Part shown: in pieces, positions 26,020-38,405 of the stretch
How positions within the stretch are numbered: position 1 is the first letter of the stretch
How the letters are laid out: each line of letters begins with the position of its first letter
DNA from: Pyrus communis
Lineage: Eukaryota; Streptophyta; Magnoliopsida; Rosales; Rosaceae
Assembly: GCF_963583255.1 (NCBI RefSeq)
Contig: NC_084810.1
Location: forward strand, 8,277,751 to 8,341,750
Direction: 5' to 3'
Length of the DNA stretch: 64,000 nucleotides
Notes under the pieces: model-generated
Database searches by the model: none
The model's input: the letters and a program-made list of their open reading frames with translations, nothing else
What the model was told of the DNA's origin: nothing
Made by a program: the position numbers and the translations under genes

Positions 26020-28170
26020 ATGCAGGTAACTACACATCAACCCTAATTTCTCATCTCAATTGCAATATTCTCCTCTAGTTCTTGCCTAAGTAATTGCTTA
26101 AAACCCTAATTTTCTCTTTGTTTCCGGAGAAAGAAGAGGAAGAAAATCGGCAGAAAACCCTAATATCATCACCATAGAACACTAATTTTCAGTATTAAGA
26201 GCATCTCCAATAGGCTATTCAATTTTTTTTTTTTTTTGTTAAATTAGCTGCTTAACAGTGTCAAAGAACTATTTTTGACTATCCAGTTTAACTAAACACC
26301 TCTAATGATATTACAAGTGGTGGGTTGCTATGTGGTTAAAGATTCCTCTTTTAGCCCAATGCGTCCTTGGTTTGAACGCTCCCCTCCCCTTAGTGTATAT
26401 TAGTGTAGAATATGCTTGTAATAGAAAGAAGAAAAAAAAAAACCTTAAGTAGTTGTTTGGTATGGTATTAAATATTAATTAATTTAGCTACTTATTCATT
26501 TTTTGAAACAAAAAAAATGGATCCAAGATGGATTACCTAAGAAGCCCGAATATTTTGTTAGTTTTCAAGAGAGAGTTGAAAAGTTTGAAAGTTTGAAGAG
26601 TTTTTTAATGTTTAGCTAAAATTCTCTCTACTCCTCTTATGGAGTGACTATTCACTATGTTAGAACAGAGAGACATTTAAAGAGTCTCTTGAAGTAAGGT
26701 TTTGGTGGTTTTTCGCTATGGTTAGCTAATGTTGTTGTAAAGAGTCTCTTGGAGATGCTCTAATACTTGAAAGTAGTAATGAGCTTGCTAATTGTTTGTG
26801 TTTCTTATATTGAGCTCAGGCCAGTGATAGGTTCAACATCAATTCCCAGCTTGAACATCTTCAAGCTAAATATGTTGGGACCGGACATGCCGATATGAAT
26901 AGATAGTGAGTATAGTCTTGCTTCTTCTGCAAAATGCAATAATCTTTTGTATTTATGATTGGGTTATGTGTTAATTTTGAACTTCTCTTTCGTTTGGAAT
27001 GTGTAGTGAATGGGCCGTGAATATCCAACGCGATAGCTACGCATCCTATGTTGGCCATTATCCACTTCTTGCTTACTTTGCTCTTGCGGAGAATGAGTCC
27101 ATTGGAAGAGAACGCTACAACTTTATGCAGGTTCTCTCTTACTTTTGCACTTTTATGACTTTGAGGATATGAATTGGGTGTCTCTCTATACTTATCTTTA
27201 GCTACTGTTAGTCTGGTTATGTTTTATTGGATTGTTACTTCTTTGTTGTTCATTAGTTGCGTGTTCAGTTAGTAAGTTTGCGTGGCTTGAGATTTTTTCG
27301 ATCCTTGTTTCATTGGTGCCTAACTAGAAGGAAGATAATTTTGAATTTAGTATGTAACTGAGACAAGAAAGGAGAAGTTGGGTGATGAATTTCTTACAAG
27401 TTCCAGATGGTTTAGTTTGGTAAAACATGGAGAGGAAGTTCGCTGAGTGCTTTTTGTACTGCTCTGTTTCTTAAGTAGTTGGGGTAAGGTTTTGTTTAGT
27501 TATCCAGAATATGTTCACTCTTAAGTTTACCAGGCTATACATTGTTTTCTTGAAATGTGACATTTCCATCAGTGACTTCCCGCTGATGTAAAGGCTGGGT
27601 ATCCAAGATCCTGGGAGAAATCAGTCTGCAGTATATCTTGTTGCAATTTCTTTAACTAAACTCAACTGAACAAAGTGTTATCCAAACTACCTGGGCTGAG
27701 TATTCCATTGCCCCTGTCAAATCCTGTTGACCAGCATAGTAGACTTAAGTACAATAGGCTACTATCCCATGGACACCATGTCATGCTCGACCGTATAGTA
27801 TTATTTATCTGTACTTCTGAATTCTGATATAATCTTGGTTTCTTGTTAGCACTTGGTCCAGTTGATCCCGCAACTAGTCTGCAGTGTTGTAAAGCCCTTC
27901 CTAATCTTTTTTTCGTATCCATATGATCTGATGTCAATGTGTGTCGGTTTCTTTTCTTTGTTATTTGGGCCTGGTGATGGGTAATTTATGATGGTTTTCT
28001 ATTGCACCCGGTGATCTTAAAATTCATGCGGTAGAGATATTTGATAATGCGTTAGTAAAAACTCGAGCTGTGATTTTTGTCTTTATGATTTATTGAATTG
28101 ATTTGTTTTCATTGTTGTGCAGAAAATGCTTTTGCCATGCGGTCCTCCCCCGGAAAGAGAAGACGATTGA
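26020..28170 (+). CDS. SF3B5: Splicing factor 3B subunit 5 (SF3b10)
   Basis: Four coding exons join to an 87-residue protein: 26020-26025 (just Met-Gln), 26820-26905, 27007-27130 and 28123-28170, all with GT-AG introns. The product reads MQASDRFNINSQLEHL at the start, has the invariant AKYVGTGHAD, EWAVNIQRDSYASYVGHYP and NESIGRERYNFMQ segments, and ends PPPEREDD. SF3B5 is a small structural subunit of the SF3b part of U2 snRNP, packed against SF3B1 and SF3B3, and needed for branch-site recognition. The length matches the family and no damage is seen. A CT-rich leader (25,948-25,965) precedes it. Intron 1 carries a Tourist-like MITE with a second insertion inside. Confidence 0.96.
26199..26760. 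mobile_element. PIF/Harbinger-like MITE in SF3B5 intron 1
   Basis: The inverted ends GAGCATCTCCAA (left) and TTGGAGATGCTC (right) are exact complements, and both are flanked by TAA (26196-26198 and 26761-26763), the three-base duplication of the PIF/Harbinger group. About 562 bp with no transposase. It contains a SINE-like insertion at 26,316-26,442. Confidence 0.82.
26316..26442 (+). mobile_element. Possible SINE nested in the MITE
   Basis: It has a tRNA-like head (GTGGGTTGCTATGTGGTTA) and a B-box-like GGTTTGAACGCTCC, and it ends TTGTAATAGAAAGAAG followed by an A run at 26,432-26,442. No clear target duplication could be matched, so the call rests on promoter boxes and tail. Confidence 0.45.
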
Positions 28171-28667
28171 TACCATATTGTCATAAGAACTTACCTCTAT
28201 ATTGTCCTAAGAACTTACCTCTTTATGATGTACACCCATCACAGCGCCTCATTCCCAATAAAACACTAACATGTGTAAGGTTTTTACTCATGGCATAGTA
28301 TTATTGGATTGGAACGCCACGTGACGGTAAACTTGTTCCATGTACGTTGCTCTCCTATCTATCCCGTTTGCTGAAAAAAGTGATCATATGTGACTTTGAT
28401 TACGTGTACTTGATCGTTCTTTTCAATTCATGAATCTAATGCCTTCTTGTGGCCCTTATCCGTATTCATTCACGTTAAGCTGCATTATGACATCAAACTT
28501 TTTATCATTGCCATAATTCATGCATCTAATTCACTAAAGCTGTTTATGAAGCCGAAAACAGGTTGGACAGATCTCTGGGTGAGAAAGTTTTATTTGAATA
28601 AATCGGTTTAGATCCGATTTCAACAAATGGGAAAACTGAATAAAACCGCCAAAGAAACATGCGGATT

Positions 28668-29212
28668 CTAGGCATTCAGGTTATCTGGGAGGCGTTTCAG
28701 GTCCATTTCAACTTGCTGGATCGTCCATTGCATGTTTTCCAGTTTCTGTACCAGAAAGTTATCAAAGATTTTAGCAGAGGAACCAGATAAATGAACAACT
28801 CTGAGCATTGCTATTTTTTACCTGTACAATATCACGATACTGCCGCGCAACTTGATCGAAGTGAGGATCTACACCCTGATACTCACGAAGGTGGGTAAAC
28901 TGGTTAAAAAACGATGAAACATGAGTTAATTAACAAAGATTATCTTACAAAATCCCGTAGAAAAGCCCAAAATCAAGAACTATAGGAGGAGGATAGGAAA
29001 GAGTATACTCCAGAGTCCTTAGCATACATTTGACCTACGAGAGCATACTCCAGTTTCCTGAAATATGATCGGGTATATCCTCATCATGTAGAATCGATTA
29101 ATACCATCATACAAGAATAAACGAATACCATAAATCCAGTCAGTAGTCACTGCTGAGTTGCAATCAATCAGAATACAGAAAACCAGGCAACGAACCTCAG
29201 TTTAGCGCTCAT
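28668..29212 (-). CDS. Four-exon gene for a 73-residue helical protein, family unknown
   Basis: Coding exons on the minus strand: 29212-29196, 29057-29009, 28899-28822 and 28745-28668, each intron GT-AG, phases consistent, giving 73 residues. It begins MSAKLRKLEYALVGQMYAKD, contains the middle segment GVDPHFDQVARQYRDIV and ends VEMDLKRLPDNLNA. The last two exons look like an amphipathic helix or short coiled coil. There is no signal peptide, membrane segment or catalytic motif. I do not recognise the family. Clean splicing of four small exons argues for a real gene missed by a simple ORF scan. It is convergent with SF3B5 (about 0.5 kb between stop codons). A small overlapping upstream ORF precedes the start. 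Confidence 0.78.
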
Positions 29213-29237
29213 GGTCTCGCACCTTTTGCACAGCCAT
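29202..29237 (-). other. Upstream ORF overlapping the start of the 73-residue gene
   Basis: An ATG at 29,237 in strong context (A at -3, G at +4) opens an 11-codon frame that ends inside the main reading frame, out of register with it. If the leader includes this ATG, it would reduce translation from the ATG at 29,212. Confidence 0.4.
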
Positions 29238-29239
29238 GT

Positions 29240-30327
29240 TTTTAGTGGTTCGTCCTATAAATCATTACAACAACAAAAGTTCAAGAATGCTCAACAAGAA
29301 AAAAAGAATCGTATATAAAGGATACTTGCAAAAATGTTAAATGCATATCGAAAATCCAAGTGCTGAAATCACATTGACATCACAAGCGTTGTAAGCAGCT
29401 TACATAATTATGTTGGTGTTGCAAGTTCAAATCCTCGATCAACTTGATCAAAACTCCCAGCATCTGCTCTAAAACCTAGTTTGTGCGAGAACACACGTCA
29501 CATAATCTCACAAACGAAATTAGGCCAGTTTGAGATTTCAGGAACAAAAACATGGATTCTTATTTTCATACATTATAATACTCAGAAAACTTTCTATCTG
29601 CAGAATATAGATCTTCCTGCAAAGCTTCTTCCTCTCTTTTTATTTCCTCACTTATCAACTTTACCCTGACACATTCATGAGAAAAGTGGAACGCATTATT
29701 ATATCACACCGTCACGTAATCATTTAGAAAAAGCATTGGTTTATGGGTGCACTGCACTTAAGAGAGGTGCAGAAAGTTGCAATCCTTAGAGTTAGTGGTG
29801 TCAAAAATAAGGCAGTCAATGATCTTGAGAGTGAATATAGCGATTTTCTTAAGAAAAAGAAAATTCTTTATGTTGAGCCGTTCGGTGGTCGAACATTTGA
29901 AATACTTGTTTGATGACGGCTACTCGTGTTAGGTACTAGCTTATATAACAAACTATACATGTCAAATGAAATAGCCAAACATCTTGCTCCATGGAAAAGG
30001 GAATTGTCTCAAGATAAAACTTGCTTTAAGAGAGTAATTCAAACCTTTCTGGAAAACACAAATGAAGAACGGAGGACTAAAGAGAAAAAACATTAAATGT
30101 AGCAACAACGTGAGATTTTTGTAGGTATAAGGGCATAACTGAGAATAAGTTATTTGCTTATTTGCCCTATATTGAATTGCCCTTAATGCTATAAATATTT
30201 TCAATGAAGATGTCTATAGATAAATGTCAAATATTAATTCAATAACACTTTAGCTCATACGTTTTTATTAGTTATAAGTGATATTTATAGGACTCATTTT
30301 CGTGCATTAATGGGACTCACATAATAA
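29240..30327. other. Intergenic, no gene seen
   Basis: AT-rich sequence; short frames on both strands without recognisable domains. Confidence 0.5.
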
Positions 30328-30341
30328 ATAATTAAAAGATT

Positions 30342-30601
30342 TTTTTTTAACAAACGATATTATCTACACTAAAGGGAGAGGAAGCGGACTTAGCCTCACA
30401 ATGGACTAGCAATAATGTAGCTCAAAGTTGCATTTGACGATAATCAAACTTAAGATCTCTCACTTAAGAGTGAAGAGAAATATCACTAGACCGTAGTACT
30501 AAGTGACATACATTTGTTAGATTAGCCACCGACAGAATTCGAACTTAGATTGTCATGCAAGTGTTTAATTCCTTTCCACCGCTGCGGTAAAGGCTACTTT
30601 C
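30342..30601 (-). mobile_element. Composite SINE-like insertion with one 14-bp duplication
   Basis: About 260 bp flanked by ATAATTAAAAGATT on both sides (30328-30341 and 30602-30615). The left part is the same family as the SINE at 21.7 kb. The right part (from about 30,510) has its own tRNA-like boxes on the minus strand (GCAGCGGTGGAAAGG and AGTTCGAATTCT) and matches the element near 51.1 kb. A single duplication around both halves suggests that a dimeric unit inserted in one event. Confidence 0.75.
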
Positions 30602-30834
30602 ATAATTAAAAGATTATTTGACATCACATTTTTTTCATATGTCAAATTGGATATATGAAAATTCAGAAGCATTTTTGCTAATCAACTTAACAATAGGGCA
30701 TGCGTCATACACCTAATAATTAGACATTTGTCAAATAATTAAGTGTATGATAAGGAGATGGTGAATAAAAATGCTTCGAAAATGCTCCTATGAAAATTTA
30801 TATGCCGATCTATATCGAATTAATATGTCCGTGA

Positions 30835-31102
30835 TGTTGTAGACCTATTTGATTGAATGACCTAGGGTTTAGAGAGAGAGGGGTTCAACAATATTGAGAG
30901 AGAAGAGAGATTGATTTAATTGTGAGGTGTCTTTGACTCAACCCATTGTGCCTTTATTTATAGTAGTACGATAGGTAAAAACCTTTCCCTTTAGGATTAC
31001 AACATTGAATAGGTAATCTACTCCTAATAGGAATATAAGATACATTCCCAGATTCCCTAGGATTTATGCAATCACATTCCTATTCTAAATATGACTGCAA
31101 CA
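30835..31102 (-). repeat. 3' LTR of the copia element
   Basis: On the plus strand it begins TGTTGTAGACC and ends GACTGCAACA, so ends are TGTT...AACA, 268 bp. It matches the LTR at 37,967. Confidence 0.9.
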
Positions 31103-31113
31103 CTCCCCCTTGA
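31103..31113 (-). promoter_or_regulatory. Copia polypurine tract
   Basis: The minus strand reads CAAGGGGGAG directly before the 3' LTR. Confidence 0.7.
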
Positions 31114-31635
31114 GTGTGTAAATACTCAACAAACCATCGCATCAGATCTTCAGCAGATAAGGTAGAATAGTTGATGAAGTCATCGACACAACAAGTGATC
31201 GCGAGTCTCAAATTTAAGTGAAGTATGCATTTGTAATAAAACTCACAAAACCTTGCTATGGTAAAACCCAAGGTATAGGGAAAACCCATAGACTAAGGAG
31301 AAAAGTGAGAAGTATGCATAATGTCTAAAAACGAACGTCAAACTGGATGAAGGAAGTAAACTCAACGGAGTATGATCATCCCAGGATGGGTGTCTCATTA
31401 AAACCTCGTTAGGTAGCAAAAATCCAGTGGGAAAAATACTCCTAATTGTAGGAAAAAGAGTACATTAAAATCAAGTGAGTACGCTTCTAGATACTCCCCC
31501 TGAGTTAAACATAACTTCTAAATAAGAGAACTACAAGCAATTCAACTCAGATAATTTACGCATACCGATTTCTTGGACGAGCTTCTGAAATGTAGACTTG
31601 GGCAACGACTTGGTGAAGAGATTGGCCAGGTTGTC

Positions 31636-34600
31636 CTAGGAACGGATTTGCTTGACTTTAATATTCTGATGTTGCTGCTGCTGGTGTGAGTAAAAAAACT
31701 TCGGTGCTATATGTTTGGTGTTGTCTCCCTTGATGTATCTCTTCTTCAACTGCTCGATACATGTTGCATTGTCTTCAAAGATCGTCATAGGAAGGTCAAC
31801 AACTGATGTAAGACCACTAGTGCTTTGAATATGTTCCATAACTTCTCTCAGCTAAAAGCTCTCACATGATGCTTCATGCAGGGCGAGAATCTTAGCATGG
31901 TTAGACGAAGTCACAATTAGTGTTTGCTTGGTAGACTTCCAAGATATAGCGGTGTCTTCAACAGTAAAGACATAACCCGTTTGAGAATGTGCTATATGTG
32001 GGTCAAATAGATATCTAACATCTGCGTAACTAACAAGGTGAGAATCAATCCGAAGGCCATAGGGAGCGACAACACTTGGAGATTTATGAGTATAGAACAA
32101 GCCTAAATCTGTAGTACCTTTGAGGTACCGGAAAATGTCTTTAACATCATTCCAGTGCCTGCGTGTGGGCGCATTGCTATATCTTGATAAAAAGATTCAC
32201 TGTGAAGGAGATGTCGGGTCTAGTGCACGGAGCCAAGTACAATAAAGCCCTAATTGCACTTAGGTAAGGAACTTCGGGTTCCAAAATCTCTTCCTCATCC
32301 TCCTTTGGACGAAATGGATCTCATTTAGCATGTAGAGTCCGAACAACCATGGGTGTACTCGAAGGCTTCTCTTTAAAACGACGCAATACCTTTTGGGTGT
32401 AGTTCGATTGATGTACTAGGATTCCATCCGAACAATGCTCGATCTTCAGGCTAAGACAATATTTAGTTTTCCCAAGATCCTTCATCTTAAATTCAGATTT
32501 CAAGTATGCAGTAATTTCCTCAAGCTCTACGGGAATCCCAATGAGATTCATGTGATTGACATAAACTGTAACGATTGCAAATCCGGAATGTGACTTCTTT
32601 ATGAACACACATGGGCATAGTTTGTTGTTCACATAATCCTAACTTGTCAAATATTTACTCAGATAGTTATACCACATCCGCCCAGATTGTTTTAATCCGT
32701 AGAGTGACCTCCTCAACCTAATTAAGAGAGTGTTCCGTGATCTAGAACTATTTGAGCCAGTCAATAGAAGTCCTTCTGGAACTTTCATGTAGATTTTCGT
32801 ATTTAGATCCCTATAGAGATACGCGGTTACCATGTCCATAAGCTACATATTCAATTTTTCTGAAACTACCAAACTGATTAGGTAGCAGAACGTTATAACG
32901 TCTATTACGGGGGAATACGTCTCCTCGTAATCAATCCTTAGGCACTGAGAGAAGACTTGCGCTACGTTGTATCGCACTATTTTAGTCTTCTTATTACGCT
33001 TCCTCACGAAAACCCACTTGTAGCCAACAGGCTTCACGCGCAGTGGTGTTGGAACAATAGGTCCAAACACTTTATGTTTCACGAGCGAATCGAGTTCGAC
33101 CTAGATTGCTTGTTTCCAATTTGACCAATCGGTTCTACGTCGGCATTTATTGACGGAACATGGTTCAATGTCATCGCCAAGCATGATGTCAGTAGCTACT
33201 GAGTATGAGAATGTATCGTCGACGATCATCTCATTCCTATTCCAAACCTCATCCAATACTGTGTTATGGACCGAAATCTCACGATTCTCGGAAGGTCAGC
33301 ATGTTTCATCTGAAGCATTACCGTAATCTAGAATAACCTTATGCGTTGGAACGGATGAGAGAGCGATGGTCAAATTCAAACTAGGGTTACTAGTTAGTGC
33401 CATTTTCCTCTTCCGAGGTTGTGAATCCTTTGAACCAAGGGGTCTACCACGCTTCAGGGTCGGAGCAAATGATTGGCTAACTGCCAATGTACCTTATCGC
33501 ATGGAAGGTGCGGCCTCCCCATCTTCGGGGACAGTCCTGCCTTCCCAGGCGAGTTGTTGACATACGCGGGGTACATCTATCCTTGCAGGTGTGTTTGGAG
33601 CGGGTATATATGATCTTGTCACCTTAGCTAGATCATTAAAAGCATCCGACATGCTTTGAGAAATGCTTTGAAGATCTATAATTCGACCCACCTCAATTTC
33701 AGACTGGGCAGTGTGGGGATCTAAATGAAACATAGTGGGAGCATACCACGACAATTCGCGGCATTCTACGGGAACGTTAGCATGCTTATCTCCCCCTAAC
33801 AACGGAAAGATTGTCTTATCAAAGTGACAATCCGCAAGACGTGTGGTAAAAAGATTTCTTGTCAAGGGTTTAAAGTAGTGAACAATTGATGGCGAATCAT
33901 AACCGACATAGATTCCCATTTTTCTCTGACGACCTATTTTGGTACATAGCAGCGGTGCTATTGGCACATAAATGGCGCACCCAAACATCCGTAAATGCAA
34001 GACGTCAAGCTCGTATCCAGTGGTCAACTGTAACGGTGAATGTGGTTGAGTAGCAGTTGGCCTTAGGCGGACCAACATAGCTGCGTGCAATATTGCATAG
34101 CCCCAGACAGATACCGGCAGTTTGGTTCGCATAACCAAAGTCTAAGCTATCATTTGAAGGCGCTTTATGAAAGCTTCTGCCAGGCTGTTTTGGGTGTGAA
34201 CATGGGGAACAGGATGTTCCACATCAATCCTTATTGACATGTAATAATCGTCAAAAGTCTGTGACGTAAACTCTCCAGTGCTATCCAGTCGAATTGACTT
34301 AATTGGATAATTAGGGTGGTGAACCCTTAGCTTAATGATTTGAGCTAGGAGTTTAGCGAACATGGCGTTACATGTGGACAACAAGCAAACATGTGACCAT
34401 CTTGTCGATGCATCAACCAACACCATAAAATATTTAAATGGTGCACATGTTGGTTGGATTGGTCCACAAATGTCCCTTTGAATCCTCTGAAGAAATTTAA
34501 GGAGGTCGTGAATAATCTTTGTATGGAAGGGTTGAGTATTCAACTTCCCTAAAGAACACGGTTTGCATGGCGGAACTCCAACATAGGGATGTAACTTATG

Positions 34601-36352
34601 CCCGTGAGAAGATTTGAGGAACATCGCATCATGTCACGTCCAGGATGTCCCAAATAGTCATGCCAAAGCAACAAAGTGTCCTGGAACTCAAGCATAGGGC
34701 CGGCCACACTGTGGGCTTTTATGTTGAGAATGGTTTGTAATGTATAACCCACTCGGCAGTTGTTCCAACTTCTCATGAATATGCTATTGGCCATATTCGT
34801 ATGAAGTGATACAAAGAAATTCAGAACCATGATCTTTAGTGGTTTCAAGATGATATTTATTATCTCAAATATCTCTAAAACTTAGCAATGTTCTTCCGAA
34901 ACGTGGAGAATAGAGTGTCTCCTTAATGGTCAAGATTTAACCATTAGACAACATGACACGTGCCTTTCCGTATCCTTCAATCAGGTTGGATGGGCCTGAG
35001 AAAGTTGTTAAATGAGCTTTCTTGGGTATTAAGTTAGTAAAATAATGTCGTTCATGCAAGATGGTGTGCGTGGTTGTACTATCTACCAGACAACTAACTT
35101 CCCCACTAGACATACCTAGAAATAAATTGATTGAATTGGTCACATGCATAGATATAACTCCATTCATTCAATTAAGCAATTCGAGAAAATAATATCCATT
35201 CAAATAACAATCCATAATTCAAAACAAACCAAAACCAAACAAATTATTCCAAATACATAGAAAAATTGTTCAAAATTAAACCATAAACCTAGCAAAATAA
35301 GGGAGTAGGGCTGGCCACTCCCAGTGGTTTTGGCCACTACAGGTAAACACCCTAAAAAAACATGTCTAATTTATTCATCCATAGGTGTTGACGCCTCCTG
35401 AAAATCCAATATCTCCATTGATGTAGTTGCATCTTCCGGATGATCCACATATGCAAGGTTAAACCCACGATGGGAACGATACATAGCAATAGCCTCAGGG
35501 GAAGCTCCGCATACATGTGACCAATGATCCCTTGATCCACCAGTTCAGGAGAAGTAGCATGAACGAGAGCTTTGCCCTTGTTCTTGAAGTTTGGGACCTT
35601 AGGGGTGAATGGTGGACGCTGCTAGGTCGCAATTCTTCCCTTAGGTGTGGCACTCTGTTGACCTTAGGCCTGTGGTTGGGCTTGCCACCCATTGCCACAG
35701 CCACGATGGTTCTTTCGTCGTTTATGACTGCTAGAATAGGTTGCATGTGCTTCAGGCGCGGCATTTGAGCCAGCGGGTCGAGCTTAATGATTCTTCATCA
35801 GAAACTGGTTTTGCTTTTCAGCAAGAAGTAAAACAGAGATCAAATCTGAAAACTTGGTGAATTTCTGTGCCATATATTATTGCTGTAGGACAATATTGGT
35901 GGCATGGAAGGTTGAATAGGTCTTCTCCAGGAGATATAATTCGATTAGTTCCACTTTGCAGAATTTCAACAGAGAACGGATTCGACAAACTTCAAAGTTG
36001 TATTCATTCATGGACTTAAAGTCCTAGAAGCGAAGATACTGCCAGTCATGTCTTGCTTCAGGCAAGTATATGTCTTTTTAGTGATCGAAACAATCGACTA
36101 GACAATCTAGAGGGTGCGTGGGTCCTCCTTAGTGAGATACTCAGTTTGCAATGCATCATGGATATGTCTTCGAATGAAGATCATTGCAGTAGCCTTCTTA
36201 GCTTCGTCAACAGGTTTGTCAGCAATAAGTGCCTCGATGGTGGCTCGAATGCCCTTTGCAGTTAAATGGAGCTTCACATCTTGCACCCACTTCAGATAGT
36301 TTCTTCCAGAGACTTCTAGAGCGAAGAAATCGAGCTTGTTCAAGTTCGACAT
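31636..36352 (-). pseudogene. Copia gag-pol remains
   Basis: Pieces in 5'-3' order on the minus strand: gag from an ATG at 36,352 (MSNLNKLDFFALEVSGRNYL, typical start) to about 35,350; protease at 35,167-34,937 (active site reads DSTTTH instead of DSGATH); gag-pre-integrase at 34,849-34,549 (LWHDYLGHPG); integrase core and C-terminus at 34,624-33,494 (DICGP, RLDSTGEF); RT at 33,082-32,321; RNase H at 32,300-31,636 (SQTGYVF, ISWKSTKQT). The RT catalytic YVDD has become YVNH, and the frames hold many stops and shifts. It cannot move by itself. Confidence 0.9.
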
Positions 36353-37333
36353 GTCCCTAAAACGGAGGGAGAAAACGTGATTAGTCATATGGTAAGCCAT
36401 AGACATATATCGTAGAACATACAGGTTCTATAGACATGTAGTGGTTTAATTTATGCATGAAAACTACAGGTTTCATGTGGTATGTTTTGAATGAAAACTT
36501 CAGGTTTCAAAGGCACTAAATTTGAAACTACAGGTTCAATTTAGTTTTTATGAACAATTAGTTCATAATGAGAGGTTCTTGCAAGAAACACATAATGCAA
36601 TATACTAATTTGGATATAGTGGATTTGAGGTTTTTCGGGAATTCAAGTGTGAGAGCTTCATTACTATGAAAGTATGTGACGGTTCAAAGTATAAAAATAA
36701 ATTATTGAATCGTTAATGTCCAAAAGTGATATTCAGGTCGATAATTTTGGATTCATTATCATATTAATGGACTGCAGGTCACTTTTAATTAATTCAATAA
36801 ATCGGGCCATACGGGATCGATTGTAGAAGCACAATAATATTATTGGTCGAAAAATATAACCCCAAAATAATTTGGGCTTAGTGCCATGGGTAATATGGCA
36901 CGAGTTTAGGTGCCTTAAGCATAAGGCAAGGCCCAAAGGACCTCGAGTGATGGCTGCAGGCCACGGGTAAGGAAGGAAACCCCAGCCGTAGCTGGGTTCC
37001 GAAGTTGGACTGAGGGAGGGGGGCACTGGAGAAAGCTCAAAAGCTTGCAGGTTTGGCGTGGAAAGCCCAGCCGCGAGGGTTGGCTGCATGGGACGCGGGC
37101 TGTGGGAAAATTCTAGCTAATTGAGCTGGATTGAATGCAGGTCGGGGCAGGCAATGAGCCCAGCAACCATAAAGGCTGCGGCATGCAGGAGTGGACCCAG
37201 CCAATCTAGGTTGGCAGTGTTTTAGGCATGGGGCTTCAGGCCCTACCGAGTTGAAATCTAGGTCGTGGCCTGGTGCTGTGTCCATAGTGATGGTGCAGTG
37301 GTATGTCGCACCATTTCCCATTCCTATATAGTT

Positions 37334-37437
37334 TTCAAAATCCCTAAGGGTTTAGGAAACCCTAAATATGCTTCTAATTTATTTTATATATTTTGACTCA
37401 CAAATTCCACATAACAATTTAATTGTACAATGCAAGA

Positions 37438-37480
<43 letters not shown>

Positions 37481-37889
37481 CATATACAATATATATATTG
37501 AAAGGAAAATATAAACATGGAGGGGTTCATGCATCATGAGGAATGTTTTCATGCTTCGTGGACGTTTCAAATATCTTTCTTTATTTTAAACGTACCTGAT
37601 TAGCAGAAAATGAATAAGCCTTCAAAATCCCTAAGGGTTTAGGAAACCCTAAATATGCTTCTAATTTATTTTATATATTTTGACTCACAAATTCCACATA
37701 ACAATTTAATTTTAATATGCAAGAAACAAATATATATATATATATATGAACATATACAATATATATATTGAAAGGAAAATATAAACATAGAGGGGTTCAT
37801 GCATCATGGAGAATGTTTTCATGCTTCGTGGACGTTTCAAATATCTTCCTTTATTTTAAGCGTACCTAATTAGCAGAAAACGAATAAGC
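37334..37889 (-). repeat. ~285-bp tandem duplication in the copia leader, with (TA)n
   Basis: The block at 37,334-37,620 is followed at once by a second copy at 37,621-37,889. Both run from TTCAAAATCCCTAAGGG to GCAGAAAA(T/C)GAATAAGC. The TA run is long in the first copy (37,440-37,480) and short in the second (37,731-37,747), so most of the length difference is the microsatellite. Confidence 0.9.
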
Positions 37890-37949
37890 ATTTGAATGTG
37901 GTGGATGATAGCCTCCTCCTACGATGCGTCAATTCCTCAGCTTCTGGCA

Positions 37950-37966
37950 AGAGCGTGCTGATAACG
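37950..37966 (-). promoter_or_regulatory. Copia primer-binding region
   Basis: Just inside the 5' LTR the minus strand reads CACGTTATCAGCACGCTC. The TATCAGCACG part is a common post-LTR motif of plant copia elements that prime from the initiator methionine tRNA. The match is partial. Confidence 0.5.
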
Positions 37967-38235
37967 TGTTGTAGGCCTATTTGATTGAATGATATAGGAT
38001 TTAGAGAGAGAGAGAGAGAGAGGGTTCGGCAATATTGAGAGAGAAGAGAGATTGATTTAATTGTGAGGTGTCTTTGATTCACACTATTGTGCCTTATTTA
38101 TAATAGTAGGATAGGTAAAAACATTTCCTTTAGAATTACAACATTGAATAGGTAATTTCCTCCTAATATGAATATAAGTTACATTCTCAGACTTCCTAGA
38201 ATTTACACAATCCTATTCTAAATATGATCGTAACA
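37967..38235 (-). repeat. 5' LTR of the copia element
   Basis: It begins TGTTGTAGGCC and ends GATCGTAACA on the plus strand, 269 bp. It carries a longer AG run (38,003-38,021) than its partner. Its outer edge is only about 170 bp from the ATG of the RNI-like gene. Confidence 0.9.
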
Positions 38236-38405
38236 TATGAAACTTATTTTTACCTTTAAATTTGATGACAACTAAACCTAGCTCTCTCTTCTTTCTTTTT
38301 GTAAAATCGGAAAAGTCGGGAAAATAGTCTCCTGCGGCTTTAGATTTAGGGATTTTGATTTTGATTTTGAAAGTCGGGGAAGAAAGTCTTTGATTTTTGA
38401 TTTTG

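Larger units (their letters stand above)
30835..38235 (-). mobile_element. Ty1/copia retrotransposon with both LTRs, decayed
   Basis: About 7.4 kb on the minus strand: 5' LTR (37967-38235), primer-binding region, a long leader, gag, protease, integrase, RT, RNase H, polypurine tract, 3' LTR (30835-31102). Integrase before RT is the copia order. The LTRs are clearly related but have many differences, so the insertion is not recent. The flanks read CGTGA and TATGA, matching at three of five positions, which may be a mutated 5-bp duplication. Confidence 0.93.

Noticed and set aside
33366..36299. Plus-strand ORFs at 33.4, 35.5 and 36.1 kb
   Set aside because: Shadows of the minus-strand copia gag-pol.
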